A DNA stretch of 64,000 nucleotides from Chrysomallon squamiferum (GCA_012295275.1 CM022667.1:15123168-15187167); one strand, 5' to 3'; numbered from the stretch's first letter, positions 12,961-23,899 are shown. The notes: a model not told the origin generated them from the letters alone. Translations and numbers: made by a program.

Positions 12961-13849
12961 AACTTTTTGTTCTAGTAAAATTACATTTACAGTTAAAACA
13001 GAGGGAGAGCAAGAGAAAGGATTTATTGTGAACTTTTATAATGATTCTACTTAATACACTTACCTGCCTTTATTCACAAATATGCAGCATGTGCGGCTGC
13101 AGTGTTGTACTCAGTGTTCTGAATTTCAAAATGAATGCATCGAGGACTGCAGACTTCACTGTAACTCAGCAACTTCATAATGCATACACGACGGGATGAG
13201 AGGGTACAATCAGTTAATTAAGTAACAATTTTATACCCGTGATGTGGGCGTTTCTGTTCAGCTGTGAAACTGGTCCATAATCAGTCCCTTATTATTACTA
13301 ACTATTACTTTGCTTCTAAAAGTATCCATAAATAAAATATTAAATAAAAATCGTATTGCCAGACGACATCATAATGTTCATTTGTTCAATTGTTGATGTT
13401 TTTGTTTTGTTGACGTCATAAATCGTACTCCATCTTCCACCCTGACAACAAAATCAGTGTAAAAACACGTCCAATGTTAGTTCTTAATATTGTAGGGATT
13501 TATTTTATTTTATTTTATTTTATCAGTATCTATTGGCACACACACTGTTGTTTATACAAAGGTATGAGCTGGATGTCAAACATTCAGCTGTTTAATCGTA
13601 ATTGGCCGACAGAAATGAGGTAACAACAACAACAACAGTAATAGCAATATTAATAATATTAAGTTTAGAAGTTAACAAAACTGAAACTAATATATATCCA
13701 AATTCATTTCTCTCCTCTCAGTCTGTTGTTTTTCTCTGTCGTAAACACGTACTCACACACAAAAAATTGTATTATTTTCATACAGTTTAAATATATATAT
13801 AAATTTGTTTGTTTTATTTTCTTATTTTTATTAATTTACTTTATTATTA

Positions 13850-13881
<32 letters not shown>

Positions 13882-14387
13882 TTAAATTTTATTTTTAATT
13901 TTTTTTTTTCATACTAGTACTACTACTACTTTTCATGCTGCTTTTATCAGTAAATGAATAAAACAAAACAGAATTTATCAACATTAATAATACAACTTTC
14001 CTCACCCTCATTTTTCTTCATCATTTATAAAAGATGGATTGCTCATGGGAGGTTACTCTGACAGCCTTGTTAGACGCAGACGACAACTTTTAAGAATGTA
14101 AACTATCGAATGTAGTTTTCGTATTTCAAAGATTAAGAATCCAGGAAATACATTTTCTTTACCGTTTCACATCAAGCTGCGTATTAGCACCGTGGTTTTA
14201 AATAATTAATGTATTGACTGTCATTTTGTTTGTTTTTCAAGAATAAAAATGAAAATTACGATAATACCTCTGTCTCTCAATCATACATAAACACAAATAC
14301 ACTTTTTATGTCTGTTTATTCAATTGCATATCTTCATTTCTTTTTTTTTTTTTTTTTTCTTTTTTCTTTATTTATATGTATATATAT
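12961..14387. other. intergenic: CpG-containing unique DNA with short repeats
   Basis: Complex sequence at about 13081-13640 with frequent CpG, a perfect TGACGTCA at 13411-13418 and a (TTTTA)n run near 13505. AT-rich DNA with (TTA)n at about 13848-13867 follows, then poly-T at 14340-14360. No coding potential is recognised. Confidence 0.7.
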
Positions 14388-14640
14388 ATATTATAATTCT
14401 TTTTTTTTTTTTTCAAAGTTGTATGTGTTTGGTTAGTTGTTTGTTTTATTATTTTGTTCTCTTTTCTCCTCTTTTAATAATCATCTTACGTGTTACCTGT
14501 GTAGAAATATATATATATATATATATCATATATTATTATTATAATTCTTTTTTTTTTTCAGAGTTGTATGTGTTTTGTTAATTGTTTTCTCGTTCCTCCT
14601 CTTTTAATAATCCTCTTACTTGTTACCTGTGTAGAAATAT
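14388..14640. repeat. local tandem duplication (about 120 bp unit)
   Basis: Two direct copies, 14388-14510 and 14540-14640, each run from ATAATTC plus poly-T through a GTTGTATGTGTTT segment and CTCCTCTTTTAATAATC to CTTGTTACCTGTGTAG or its variant. Copy 2 lacks about 20 bp. (AT)n runs flank both. This explains two overlapping reading frames here. Confidence 0.85.
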
Positions 14641-15161
14641 AATAAATATTTACATACATCTTTTTGCTGTTTTGTCTTCCACAATCCTTTATGCGCAAAA
14701 CATTTCTAACCCAGAAATCCGAAACATCATTCTCCCAAGGGATTTCAATACAACAAAAGAAAATTAATTACACTGAGCCCTGTTAATCACTACGCGATGT
14801 ACATACATAAACTTACAAAAACCACCGGCAAAAACCAGTCAATTAGTGCGTCATTAGTACTACAACTCTCATGTCGATAATTATACGGTAGAAAAATCTC
14901 CTGGCTTCATTAAACATGTTTGTATACGTTCGTACGTCGATCCGTAATAAAAGCTAGGCTTTTTTTTGCTTCCGCCAAGCTTAATGTTTTTCTGGAAAAA
15001 AAAAAAAAAAAGAAAGAAATAGAAAGTGCCATGGGATCGGAACATCCAATGCTATTATTCAAGGATAATGTATAATTTTCTTTCAGTTTATTTATTGTGT
15101 ATGTTCTGTAAAATCGATATACTAAAACCGCATATGTCTTTTCTTTTTTCTTTTTTTTTTG

Positions 15162-15192
<31 letters not shown>

Positions 15193-15560
15193 CATTTTTT
15201 GGTTTCAAGTGGGTTTCCGTTGTTGGTGTTTTATATTTTATTTTGTCTGATGTTTGATGGATTGGTCATGCTTTATATGTAGGTTCCAATGGAGGGGCGG
15301 AAATTGCGTGAGCATACGCCATCCTGTGTGGTTTTTTTTGGTATTTTTTTTTTCTTTATCCTGAAATTCATAAATTTGTATACTCACAATAGTATTCTCC
15401 CGATTCTTTTTTATTTTTTTATTTTTTTATTTTTTCCTCTAAAATTGTGATATTTTAATTATGTTTTCCATTAACCCCTGCCTTTACTGATAATACAAAA
15501 TGAAAATAATAATTGTAGAAAACCCTTAATTTAAATTTTCATATTTCTTTCAGCGTATCT
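14641..15560. other. intergenic, T-rich with short unique segments
   Basis: Unique CpG-containing sequence at 14660-15000, then poly-A at 14996-15011, poly-T at 15144-15192 and mixed T-rich DNA. No gene recognised. Confidence 0.6.
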
Positions 15561-15599
15561 CGTAGTAAGGCGAAATGGAAACATTCTCTCGTCATCTCA

Positions 15600-15900
15600 G
15601 GCTTACTCTTTTATAGCCATTCTTTATTGTGCCCTGGAGTTTATACTTACTGGAATATATATAATGTGTATTTCAACAAGTTGTTCGTACCAGCATCAAA
15701 GCAATTTGTCTGATGCACTAGGGTACTAATCAGCAGCAAGTTTTATTTTAAGTTTCAACACATTTTTCTGTATTTCTGAGAACAAACCAATCAAAGAAAA
15801 CTAACAGAAACAGGAAATAACCTAATAAGTTTGTTGACGCGAATCGATCCAGAAGTCCTCAGCACTTGGAGCAAACATTACACCATTAAGACACATCTCG
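15600..15900 (-). mobile_element. candidate tRNA-derived SINE (minus strand)
   Basis: Read on the minus strand, TGTCTTAATGG (complement of 15882-15892) fits the Pol III A box with one mismatch, and GGATCGATTC (complement of 15841-15850) resembles the B box, at typical spacing. About 200 bp of non-tRNA body would follow leftward. The tail boundary is not visible, so the left edge is approximate. Confidence 0.45.
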
Positions 15901-16610
15901 ATTTGTGGCCAGACATGTAATCAGACAATGCAATTTTGTTTTGTTTCTTTTTCCTCTGCCCACCAGCTTGCTAGCTGAAGGGTATAATGGTTTACCGTCT
16001 TCACCAAGTAATACTTTTAGCAATTACACACTCAAGTGTTTTCTTAAATCCATCTTATCGCCAGTCCATGATTATCTAATGACTAACAGTGGTCTGAAGC
16101 AATGTAAACAGAGGTCTAACAATCATTTCATTGCCTCTGGCAAACCTTTCACTTCCTACAATCAATACGCAGAAACGAACTCTGGAAGAAACATGGACGT
16201 GTCCTTAATAGAAGTGAGAATGAGTTTCAAAAGAAAGAGAAATGAGCTTTAGAAAGAATTTGAGAAATAAAAAACTAAAATAAGATTATGTTAGTTTTGT
16301 GCAATTTTAAAACCTTAGCCTTTTTCTGTTTCTCTCCTATTTTTTTATCATAGCACATGTCATTTGAATTTATGTGCAATTTCCAGTGAAAGAAAAAGAG
16401 AGAGAGAAAAAAATACAGCCTTCAGCGAGTGAAATAAAATTAAAATAGCAGAGATATTAGCTTTGGGAGTAAATTAGTCTATGGTGGTTTAAATCAACAT
16501 GTCAAGAAAGACTTAAAATACATTTTTTTTTAAAACTTTGTTTTCGACAATCGAATGAAAAAAATAAAAATCACTTGACGGTTCCTTTCAACAGCTGGTT
16601 AATATAATTT

Positions 16611-16612
<2 letters not shown>
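15901..16612. other. intergenic unique sequence
   Basis: A 115-codon frame at 15905-16252 resembles no family I recognise, and no splice or promoter context supports it. The rest is AT-rich with some purine-rich stretches. Treated as noncoding. Confidence 0.5.

Positions 16613-16687
<75 letters not shown>
16613..16687. repeat. (TC)n microsatellite
   Basis: A pure TC tract of about 75 bp, extended by an imperfect TC-rich zone to about 16735. Confidence 0.97.
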
Positions 16688-16699
<12 letters not shown>

Positions 16700-16839
16700 T
16701 TATTACGTTTTCATCTCTCTCTTTTCCCTTCCTTACATTTTTCCGTCTTTTTCCTTTCGTTGTGTGTTTCTCTGTTGCCATCTTTTCATTGCATTTTTAT
16801 AACTAATTATTAATAAAGACTCCTCGCCACAAACAAATA

Positions 16840-17180
16840 TCAAACATATTTAGGTCCACAAATGGTAATTCACTTGCACTGGATGACAAAATTATTCCCC
16901 AGTGGATCTGCTGTTTTAAACGTGTTTCAGTTAAGAAACCGATAGGGTTTGTTAATGAGTTTTAGATGCGGTCTACGGTTATGGCAGAAACATAACCAAA
17001 AGAATATCATATAACACTTCCGGTTTTGTTAAAGGACTCCGAAATTCACATCAGAATCATCAGGGATATAGCCGGCTGCAAATGACAAACTAATTATAGA
17101 ATCGGAAATTCTTGACACATCGGTATTTCCATATTTAGATTTCTTGTAATTGTTAAAGGCTAAACAAGCATTGTCCCTAC
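16840..17180. other. complex CpG-containing island (candidate conserved noncoding element)
   Basis: Non-repetitive sequence with normal base complexity and CpG, contrasting with neighbouring repeats. It contains AT-rich homeodomain-like cores (TAATTCAC, AACTAATTATAG). There is no sustained reading frame with recognisable protein features. A regulatory role is inferred only from its complexity. Confidence 0.35.
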
Positions 17181-18275
17181 TCTTGGCGAAAAATAAAGCT
17201 TAATGGATGGCCTCATATATTTTTAAGTGCGTGTGTACACACACACACACACATACATTCATGAAACATAAACTGTCAAATGTGTTGTTAAGTAGAAAGC
17301 GAAAAGCATACGAAGGTTTAAGATTACAGAGCATACTAATTAGTTAACATGATTATAACACTTACCATGCATTTTGTACGTATTACTTTTCCTATCATAT
17401 TAATATATCGATATCAGTGGCGTATAAAACTGTATTACCTTCTGAAGTACATACTATAAAAACAATTAAGGAGAAAAAATCCGTTTGATGGATAACTCTT
17501 TCTAAAATGAGTAAATCAAAATAAATGAGATAATAAAAGAGTTTATCACCTTCCACGTGTTTTGCATAAACTATTATTTTGTATCTGGTTAAAATATCGA
17601 TCTACTGAAGTATTTAAAATTGTTAAATTCAGTGAAGCAGTTTTCTTTGATAGTTTTCTCTTCTCACAAAGAAGAAGTCAAAGTAAATAAGGTAAGACAT
17701 ATTGTCACATATCAGACATTTTGTAAATTTACTTTGTATTTATGTACTAATATACTGATCTGCTGTAGTAAAAAAAGAAAAAAGAAAAAAGAAAACAAGT
17801 TCTGTAAGAGGATTTAGAATTAAAAACAGTTTGAATCTTTTTGAAATGAAATAAAACCAAATGAGCCAACATATGATGATTACATTTAACACATATTTTT
17901 TCTAACAAATGTACTTACATGTTGATATACTGATCAGTTGAAATATGTAAAATTATTAAATATCTGACGTAGATGATATAGAATTAAAGAAAAAGTAATA
18001 GTGGCTTGATTCCTTATGAAATAGTAAAGCAAAATAATTTGCTAGATATTTTATATATTCACTGTACTTAAATGTTAATATGTTAATCGGCCGTAGCAGA
18101 TCAAATGATTAAAAACTGCTAAAGTACTCGGAGAAAATTATTAGGATGTCATCGCTTAATTCTCTTTTAAATAATAAATCGGAGAAAATGAGTCAATATA
18201 CGATCACATTTACTGATTGGACTTACATGTTAGTATACTGATCGGTTGTAGCATATGAAATTAAATAAAATCTAT

Positions 18276-18331
18276 CTATCTATGTATCTCTCTCTCTCTC
18301 TATCTATCTATCTATATATATATATATATAT
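18276..18331. repeat. (TATC)n(TC)n(AT)n compound microsatellite
   Basis: Compound microsatellite at the left end of the insertion that interrupts the satellite array. It is followed by T-rich DNA matching the tail end of the minus-strand SINE copy. Confidence 0.9.
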
Positions 18332-18404
18332 ATGTTTGTTTTTTGTTTCTTTTTGTATTGTTTATTTATTTTTGTATTATTATTATAATTATTATTATTT
18401 TTTT

Positions 18405-18632
18405 TTATTGTATTTTTTATTATGTATGTGTTTTTGTAGACAACCATTCTCTGGAACGGAAAATAGTTACTTGCATTTGAGAAGGTTTGATCCTGCCATC
18501 CTTGACGCTTCAGACGAGGTGTCTAACCATAGAGCTACACACCATTAACCCAAATAAATTTATATCAGTTCCTTAAGTAAACTATACCGAATATATGTCT
18601 TATGTGTCGATATTGGTTAACTAAAATCATTG
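18405..18632 (-). mobile_element. tRNA-derived SINE, copy 1 (minus strand)
   Basis: On the minus strand TAGCTCTATGG (complement of 18527-18537) is the A box and GGATCAAACC (complement of 18484-18493) the B box. The element matches copy 2 at 19350-19573 in inverted orientation over about 220 bp, including about 95 bp upstream of the tRNA-like part. The T-rich stretch to its left is the expected A-rich tail. It interrupts the satellite array. Confidence 0.8.
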
Positions 18633-18916
18633 CCATATATATATATAAATATATGGATGGATGGATGGATGTGTGTGTGTATGTCACAAATTAATTTTAA
18701 GTTAAAGAGCAAATCTTCAGTAACATTATTTACATATTAATATACTGACATACAGCGGTGACGTATAGAATCATTAAACTTTCTGAATTAGTTAATACAG
18801 AATAAGAAAAATAATTTAACAAAGAATATTAATGGGTTAATCGATTCACTAACAAACATTTCATCTCTTGTTCCATCTTTTTCTACATTAAAAAGGCCAT
18901 CATCAGATTCTTTAAA

Positions 18917-18917
<1 letters not shown>

Positions 18918-18974
<57 letters not shown>
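18918..18974. repeat. (AAT)n microsatellite
   Basis: About 19 AAT units directly after the satellite array. Confidence 0.97.
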
Positions 18975-19006
18975 TTTTATTAATTGTTAAGTCTTTGTTA
19001 AGTTAT

Positions 19007-19066
19007 ATATGAATTTTGATTTTATTATATATATATATTAATTGATAATAAAATCAAAATTCATAT
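19007..19066. repeat. 21 bp perfect inverted repeat with 18 bp loop
   Basis: Arms 19007-19027 and 19046-19066 are exact reverse complements (ATATGAATTTTGA core), separated by an AT-rich loop. It lies in the spacer of the inverted SINE pair. It could be a small foldback or MITE remnant. Confidence 0.85.
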
Positions 19067-19349
19067 AATCTGAGATAATTTCGAGAAGAAAAAAAAATTG
19101 TTTCAGAAAAATATTAAATTCCTTATTGACATTTCTATAAGACGAAACGATAACTTTGCATAATTGTTAATATTCTTGTCGAAAATGGCTATACTTCGTA
19201 TCTGTCGTTTTTTGTTTTTTTATTTTTTATTTTATTTTATTTTTTATTTTTTTTCTAACTACTGTTGGTTCATGTAGGTGGCCTATCGAGACTTACAGAG
19301 CTAAAATCGATTACAAGGAGAATTGTTACATCTGTATCCTCAGGGATTA

Positions 19350-19573
19350 CAATGATTTAACTTAACCAACAACGACACATACGACACATATTCCGTATAT
19401 AACTTAAGGAACTGATATAAATTTATCTGGGTTAATGGTGTGTAGCTCGATGGTTAGACACCAAGCCTGAAGCGTTGAGGATGGCAGGATCAAATCTTCT
19501 CAAATGCCAGCAAGATATTTTGTTTTCCAGTGAACAGTTGTCTACAAAAGCACACACATAATACAAAATAATA
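19350..19573 (+). mobile_element. tRNA-derived SINE, copy 2 (plus strand)
   Basis: The A box is TAGCTCGATGG at 19443-19453 and the B box-like GGATCAAATCT at 19488-19498. A long A-rich tail follows (19570-19690), as expected after retroposition. It is inverted relative to copy 1, with roughly 85% identity by eye. About 90 bp upstream of the tRNA-like head is shared, so the repeated unit is longer than a simple tRNA-SINE or the tRNA part is internal. Confidence 0.8.
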
Positions 19574-19864
19574 AAAAAAAAAAAAAATAAAATTTAAAAC
19601 AAAAAAAAAAATAGAAAAATAGAAAATAGAAAAACAAAAAACACAAAAACAAACAAACAAACACAAACTAACAACGACAACAATAAAACAAATCCAAGAT
19701 ATTTGCGATTTTCTATCCATAGTTAGTGTATTTCTTATTTGTGGAAAAATGAATAAAAAATAAAAAATAAATAAATAAATAAATAAATAAATAAAATAAA
19801 ATACTTATTTTGTTTTTCATTATTTATTTATTTATTTATTTATGTATGTATGTATGGATGTATG

Positions 19865-19941
<77 letters not shown>

Positions 19942-20230
19942 ATTCGCAACTAATACAGATTTTAATAAAACATATTCATATTTTGCTAAATAAATATCAG
20001 TTAATTAATTAATTCGTTCATTGACCAGTTCATTAATTCAGTATAATTATCTGCTAGGGTTTGTGGGGGAAGAGCTGATGGCATTCCTTTAGACACAGTT
20101 GGAGACTTATAGCTGATGTCAATCCAAATAAAGAGGAAGAAGAAGAAGAAGACGATGATGAAAAAGCTGATGAATGAAAAAACATACATACACACAATAC
20201 ATTCTTATATATATATATATATAAGAAAAA
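19574..20230. repeat. A-rich tail and compound microsatellite block
   Basis: A-rich SINE tail to about 19690, (ATAA)n at 19764-19794, (TTAT)n/(GTAT)n at 19819-19860, (TG)n at 19873-19924, (TATG)n to 19941, GAAGAA-rich DNA at 20130-20165 and (AT)n at 20207-20222. No gene is recognised. Confidence 0.85.
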
Positions 20231-20249
20231 CATTCATTCATCAAATCTA

Positions 20250-20332
20250 AAAACACATTTACCGAAGATGAAGAAGAGAACAGGAAGACATAATAAATTT
20301 AGTGAAGTAAGAAGAACATTCTCGCCTCAGAC
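20250..20332 (+). repeat. dispersed repeat copy A (pair with 22938-23020)
   Basis: Shares with copy B the order AAACACATTTAC, AAGATGAAGAA, AGAACA, AATAAATTTAGTGA, ATAAGAA-like and CTCAGA/GTCAGA. Both copies have the same orientation and lie 2.7 kb apart. Not recognised as a known element. Confidence 0.7.
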
Positions 20333-20885
20333 CGGAAGTACGTCACATATCAGAAGTACGTGTACAGCCATTGGAATGTCGTAAAAGGACGCGTGAAAGT
20401 GATAACTTTTGTTAATAGCTTCCTCCAAAACCGTGACTTTGACTAAGTCTAGAGATGTTGTAGTCGTAAATTATGTCAGCATTGCTGCTCACTAGTCAGT
20501 GAGAAAAATATCGATTTCGTTTCGGTGGCATGAAGAGACTAACAGCTGTCAATTTTGCACGTACTGCGGGGTTTTACTAAATTACGGAACGTACTGAATA
20601 TACGGTTTTAATTTTTAATTCATTTTTTTTGTTTTACCTGATCTTTGTTCTTGCTGCGTCAGACTGTTAGACAGATGTCTTTTTTTTTTCATATTTTTTT
20701 TTGTTTTTAAATGGGTTTTTTACAGGTAATTAATGGCAAAAATGTCTGCCGTACTTTAACTTTTTTCGTCGAGAAAGATCATTATGGAAAGGTTTTGGTC
20801 GTGTTTAAAGACGAAAAAAAAAAAAAAAAAAGAACAAAAAAAGAAGATTTTTTAAATTTATTTTTTAATGATCTTTGTGTCTCTT

Positions 20886-20886
<1 letters not shown>
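20333..20886. other. complex CpG-rich island (candidate regulatory DNA)
   Basis: About 29 CpG in the surrounding kilobase, the highest local density in this part. It contains two GAAGTACGT motifs about 20 bp apart, a CCATTGG box near 20368, and the frame opening at 20711, which becomes lysine-rich from an A-run and is not credible. No downstream exon is recognised. Confidence 0.35.
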
Positions 20887-20925
<39 letters not shown>

Positions 20926-21151
20926 ATATATTTTTAACCTGAATTTATTTTCAGCTGATCGAGTATTGTTAAATTCTTTTCAGTACACATGTACTCGGGT
21001 GCACAAAGAGAAAAAGTCTGTAATATGTTTGAGAGGTGAAGAAGGCAATAAAAGAGCGAGGATGAAATAAATAAAAGGCAGACAGAACGAAACACTGAAC
21101 AAGAGACGGCATCTGAGAAAGAGTTACATATAGAAACAAAAACAGAGACAA

Positions 21152-21227
<76 letters not shown>

Positions 21228-21261
21228 CAGTCATAGAAAGACAGCAATAGATAGAAAGAGC

Positions 21262-21349
<88 letters not shown>
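20887..21349. repeat. (TCTA)n and two (GA)n microsatellites
   Basis: (TCTA)n at 20887-20930, then unique DNA, then (GA)n at 21154-21224 and 21262-21349 separated by a 37 bp unique spacer. All overlapping frames here are repeat artefacts. Confidence 0.95.
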
Positions 21350-21353
<4 letters not shown>

Positions 21354-21499
21354 AAGAGGACAGTCAGAGACAGACAGAGATGTGGGTCTATGAGATGTTT
21401 GAATACATGCAAGTATATGAAGAGTACATACATACGTCTGAATTGATTTTCTTTTTCTTTAAATACTTTAGACACTGGCCCCGGCAGTGATACAGAAAT

Positions 21500-21880
21500 C
21501 AAACATATTTCATTAAATTACGTTACCACGTTTATGTCAACACTCACCAGCCTCTGAAACTATTTAATGTCTTGTGGCGGTACGAAACAAGGAGTTCATC
21601 TCGCATCTCGACAGCGTTCATAACCGTGAAAACTGCTTCAGGCGACAGAGAAATTTGAATCGTTTATTGGTTCGGGTTTATTTCTGAAGCGCTCGTGGCG
21701 AAAACTGTAAATTTAATCACCGAAGTCTAACAGAGTCGTCTTTGATAAAAGCGTATGTTTCTGAGCGAAATACTCAGCGCGTACAAATCTCTTTTATTTT
21801 CAACCGATGTCGCTTTCAGCCATTGTCTGATTGCATTAGCGCGAAAGTGTGGAGCTCTGAAGTGCATGGTGGAATTTTGA
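21500..21880. other. complex CpG-containing island (candidate conserved noncoding element)
   Basis: About 380 bp of non-repetitive sequence with many CpG (e.g. GTTCATCTCGCATCTCGAC), a GATTGCATTAGCGCG segment and no long frame. A microsatellite lies on each side. Function unknown. Confidence 0.4.
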
Positions 21881-22010
21881 TTTAAAAATCAATATATATA
21901 TTTATATACATTTATGTAGATATATGTGCGTGCATCACGTAGGGTTTAACATAGCTCGGCGTAATTAATTTTCTTTTTTGTATATATATATATATATATA
22001 GACATATATA

Positions 22011-22243
22011 CAGGGTGGCCCAAAAGTAGGTTTACAGTTATTAAACTATCGTTTATATGCCTGAAGTTACTTGCACTGTGTGTCAGAACGTCCCGGGAAG
22101 GTTTGAAGAATGTTGCAATGTTGAAGGAGGACATTTTTAGCACCTGAGAGATTAAACATTTTCTGTTTAATGCTTGAAACATGCTTATATTTTAAAATAA
22201 ATTGCCTACATAATAACTGTAAACCTACTTTTGGACCACCCTG
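22011..22243. mobile_element. mariner-derived MITE, 233 bp, with terminal inverted repeats and TA duplication
   Basis: It begins CAGGGTGGCCCAAAAGTAGG and ends with the reverse complement, with about 30 bp TIRs differing at one or two positions, flanked by TA on both sides (22009-22010 and 22244-22245). Inside, 22077-22147 resembles the 3' end of a mariner transposase gene: frames give TSREGLKNVAML and a GGHF-stop-HL stretch recalling the family's GGHFEHL end. It is internally deleted and non-autonomous. Confidence 0.9.
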
Positions 22244-22282
<39 letters not shown>

Positions 22283-22560
22283 ATAACACAAAATACAATA
22301 ACAACAATAATAATAACAATAGTCGTAGTAATATCAACAGTAGTGATAGCAGTAGAACAGTAATGGTAGTTCTAGTACTACAGCTGCTACTAATACTATT
22401 TATTACAGTAGTAGTAGTAATAATAGTAGTAGTAGTAGTAGTAGTAGTACAAGCGGCAGCAGCATCCACAGCAGCAGCAATGCTGTACAATAATTTTAAT
22501 TACTTGCAAGAGACGTGTTTAATGAATTCTCTTATTCAAAATAACGATATATCAGCTTAA
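22244..22560. repeat. (AT)n and trinucleotide repeat block
   Basis: (AT)n at 22247-22281 abuts the MITE. Mixed AAC/AAT, then (GTA)n at 22395-22450 and GCA-rich units follow. Frames in all directions are repeat-derived. Confidence 0.9.
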
Positions 22561-22937
22561 TTTTACACCGCATTGATGAAAGTTGATGCGGCAAAAATGT
22601 TCGTTTTCATACGAATTTATTCTGGAATTGCTGCTCATTGATTCCTTTAAGCCTTATTAACGAAAAACTTCAGCAAAGTCTTCGAGTGTAAAAACCAATT
22701 AACAAACCACCCTTCAGCGAAAACGTACGAAGGACGGAGCCAATTTTCGTCGGAATAACGAGGACCTCCGAAAATTATGCTATTGGCGAATATTACCGAC
22801 CGATCAATTCGCAATGGCCCGGATTATGTATCTATTTACGGATATGAATCAAAATTAGAGAATAATCTGTTAATAATTCTGTAAGTTAAATAAATGTTTG
22901 CTCTCGTAAAGTGAGCTTTAATAAAAAATGATTTCTT
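22561..22937. other. complex CpG-containing island (candidate conserved noncoding element)
   Basis: CpG-rich unique sequence, densest at 22660-22830 (CGAAAACGTACGAAGGACGG; ATTACCGACCGATCAATTCG). No frame of note. Confidence 0.4.
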
Positions 22938-23020
22938 GAAACACATTTACTAAAGATGAAGAACAGAACAAGAAGAAACAATAAATTTAGTGATATAAGA
23001 AAATGTATAACGTCAGATTG
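22938..23020 (+). repeat. dispersed repeat copy B (pair with 20250-20332)
   Basis: Same ordered blocks as copy A with scattered substitutions and small indels. Identity is about 75-80% by eye. Confidence 0.7.
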
Positions 23021-23624
23021 AAATTTGTTGTCTTTGTGTATTTTATTACAGAAACATATAATAAATTTCCCCTCTGAACGGAATATCGCAGACTTGAGTT
23101 CCGCCCGATACATTTATTCTTACGGTTATCAATCATTATTTATATACTGTGATAGTCTTTTCTCAGGAGAAATTTATTCAGAAAGGATTGGAACTGAAAC
23201 AACGAACATTTGTTTCGCTTCTTTGTTAAAATGAAAATATATAAGGATAAAGTGAATTAAGACCCCCGACGGGTTGTTGTTACATCATTAACAGCACGAA
23301 ATACAGTATACGTGAATCTTAACTAACCATGACCTTTCGTGTGTCATGCAAGGGTACAGTCTGAAATGAGAAATAATCAAAACGGACAGTTTGTTTGACC
23401 CACTAAGCCAGCGATTTAACTGTTCAGATTCAGCTCGCTTCAACATCTTGCCAGCGAATATCGGCCCAGAAACCGAGCAGTTATAAATATTCAATAAACG
23501 CTGTGAAAATGTTGAATGTCACTGTATGGTTTTGTCATACCAAAGTCGTTATTTCAATTGATGGCTCCCGTAAAAAATAGGCTGAAGTCTGGTTTGATAT
23601 ATTAAAAATATAAACATAAATAAT
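23021..23624. other. intergenic unique sequence
   Basis: Non-repetitive, moderate CpG. Short frames on both strands have no recognisable motif. No gene called. Confidence 0.5.
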
Positions 23625-23698
23625 GATAATGATGATGATGATGATGATGATAATAATAATAATACTAATAATAATAATATTAATAATAATAATAATAA

Positions 23699-23729
<31 letters not shown>

Positions 23730-23890
23730 AAGAAGAAGCAGAATAGTAGTAGTAGTATAGTAATAACAACAACACTGCGTTTATATCCACACTCACAAAC
23801 CTCAAATGAAAAATAAGCAAACAATAAATAAATAAATAAATAAGAACTAATATATATATATATAATAAAATAACAACAGCAGCAACAGCA
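23625..23890. repeat. trinucleotide block (GAT)n(AAT)n(AGA)n(AGT)n
   Basis: Successive trinucleotide motifs to about 23760, then AAC-rich, (AAAT)n, (AT)n and CAG/CAA units. The succession of units that differ by one base is typical of microsatellite evolution by point mutation and slippage. Confidence 0.93.
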
Positions 23891-23899
23891 ACAACAATA

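Larger units (their letters stand above)
17290..18850. repeat. degenerate satellite-like tandem array (155-190 bp unit, about 7 copies)
   Basis: A diagnostic core resembling ATATACTGATC, usually preceded by TTACATGTT and followed by a GTAG-like motif, recurs near 17403, 17592, 17750, 17925, 18079, 18233 and 18741. Units share an internal AAATGA-AAATGAG zone and a second ACATTTAC-TGTACTTACAT zone. Intervals are 189, 158, 175, 154 and 154 bp. The last interval is 508 bp because about 350 bp, including a SINE and its microsatellite tail, is inserted. Divergence between units is high, so the array is old. Confidence 0.75.

Noticed and set aside
18255-19720. Frames of 97 and 76 codons ending in similar CMCFCRQ/CVCFCRQ peptides on opposite strands
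   Set aside because: The similarity is the inverted SINE pair read through its tail; not a gene family.
20969-21502. 177-codon minus-strand Ser/Leu-rich frame
   Set aside because: Made almost entirely of two (GA)n tracts.
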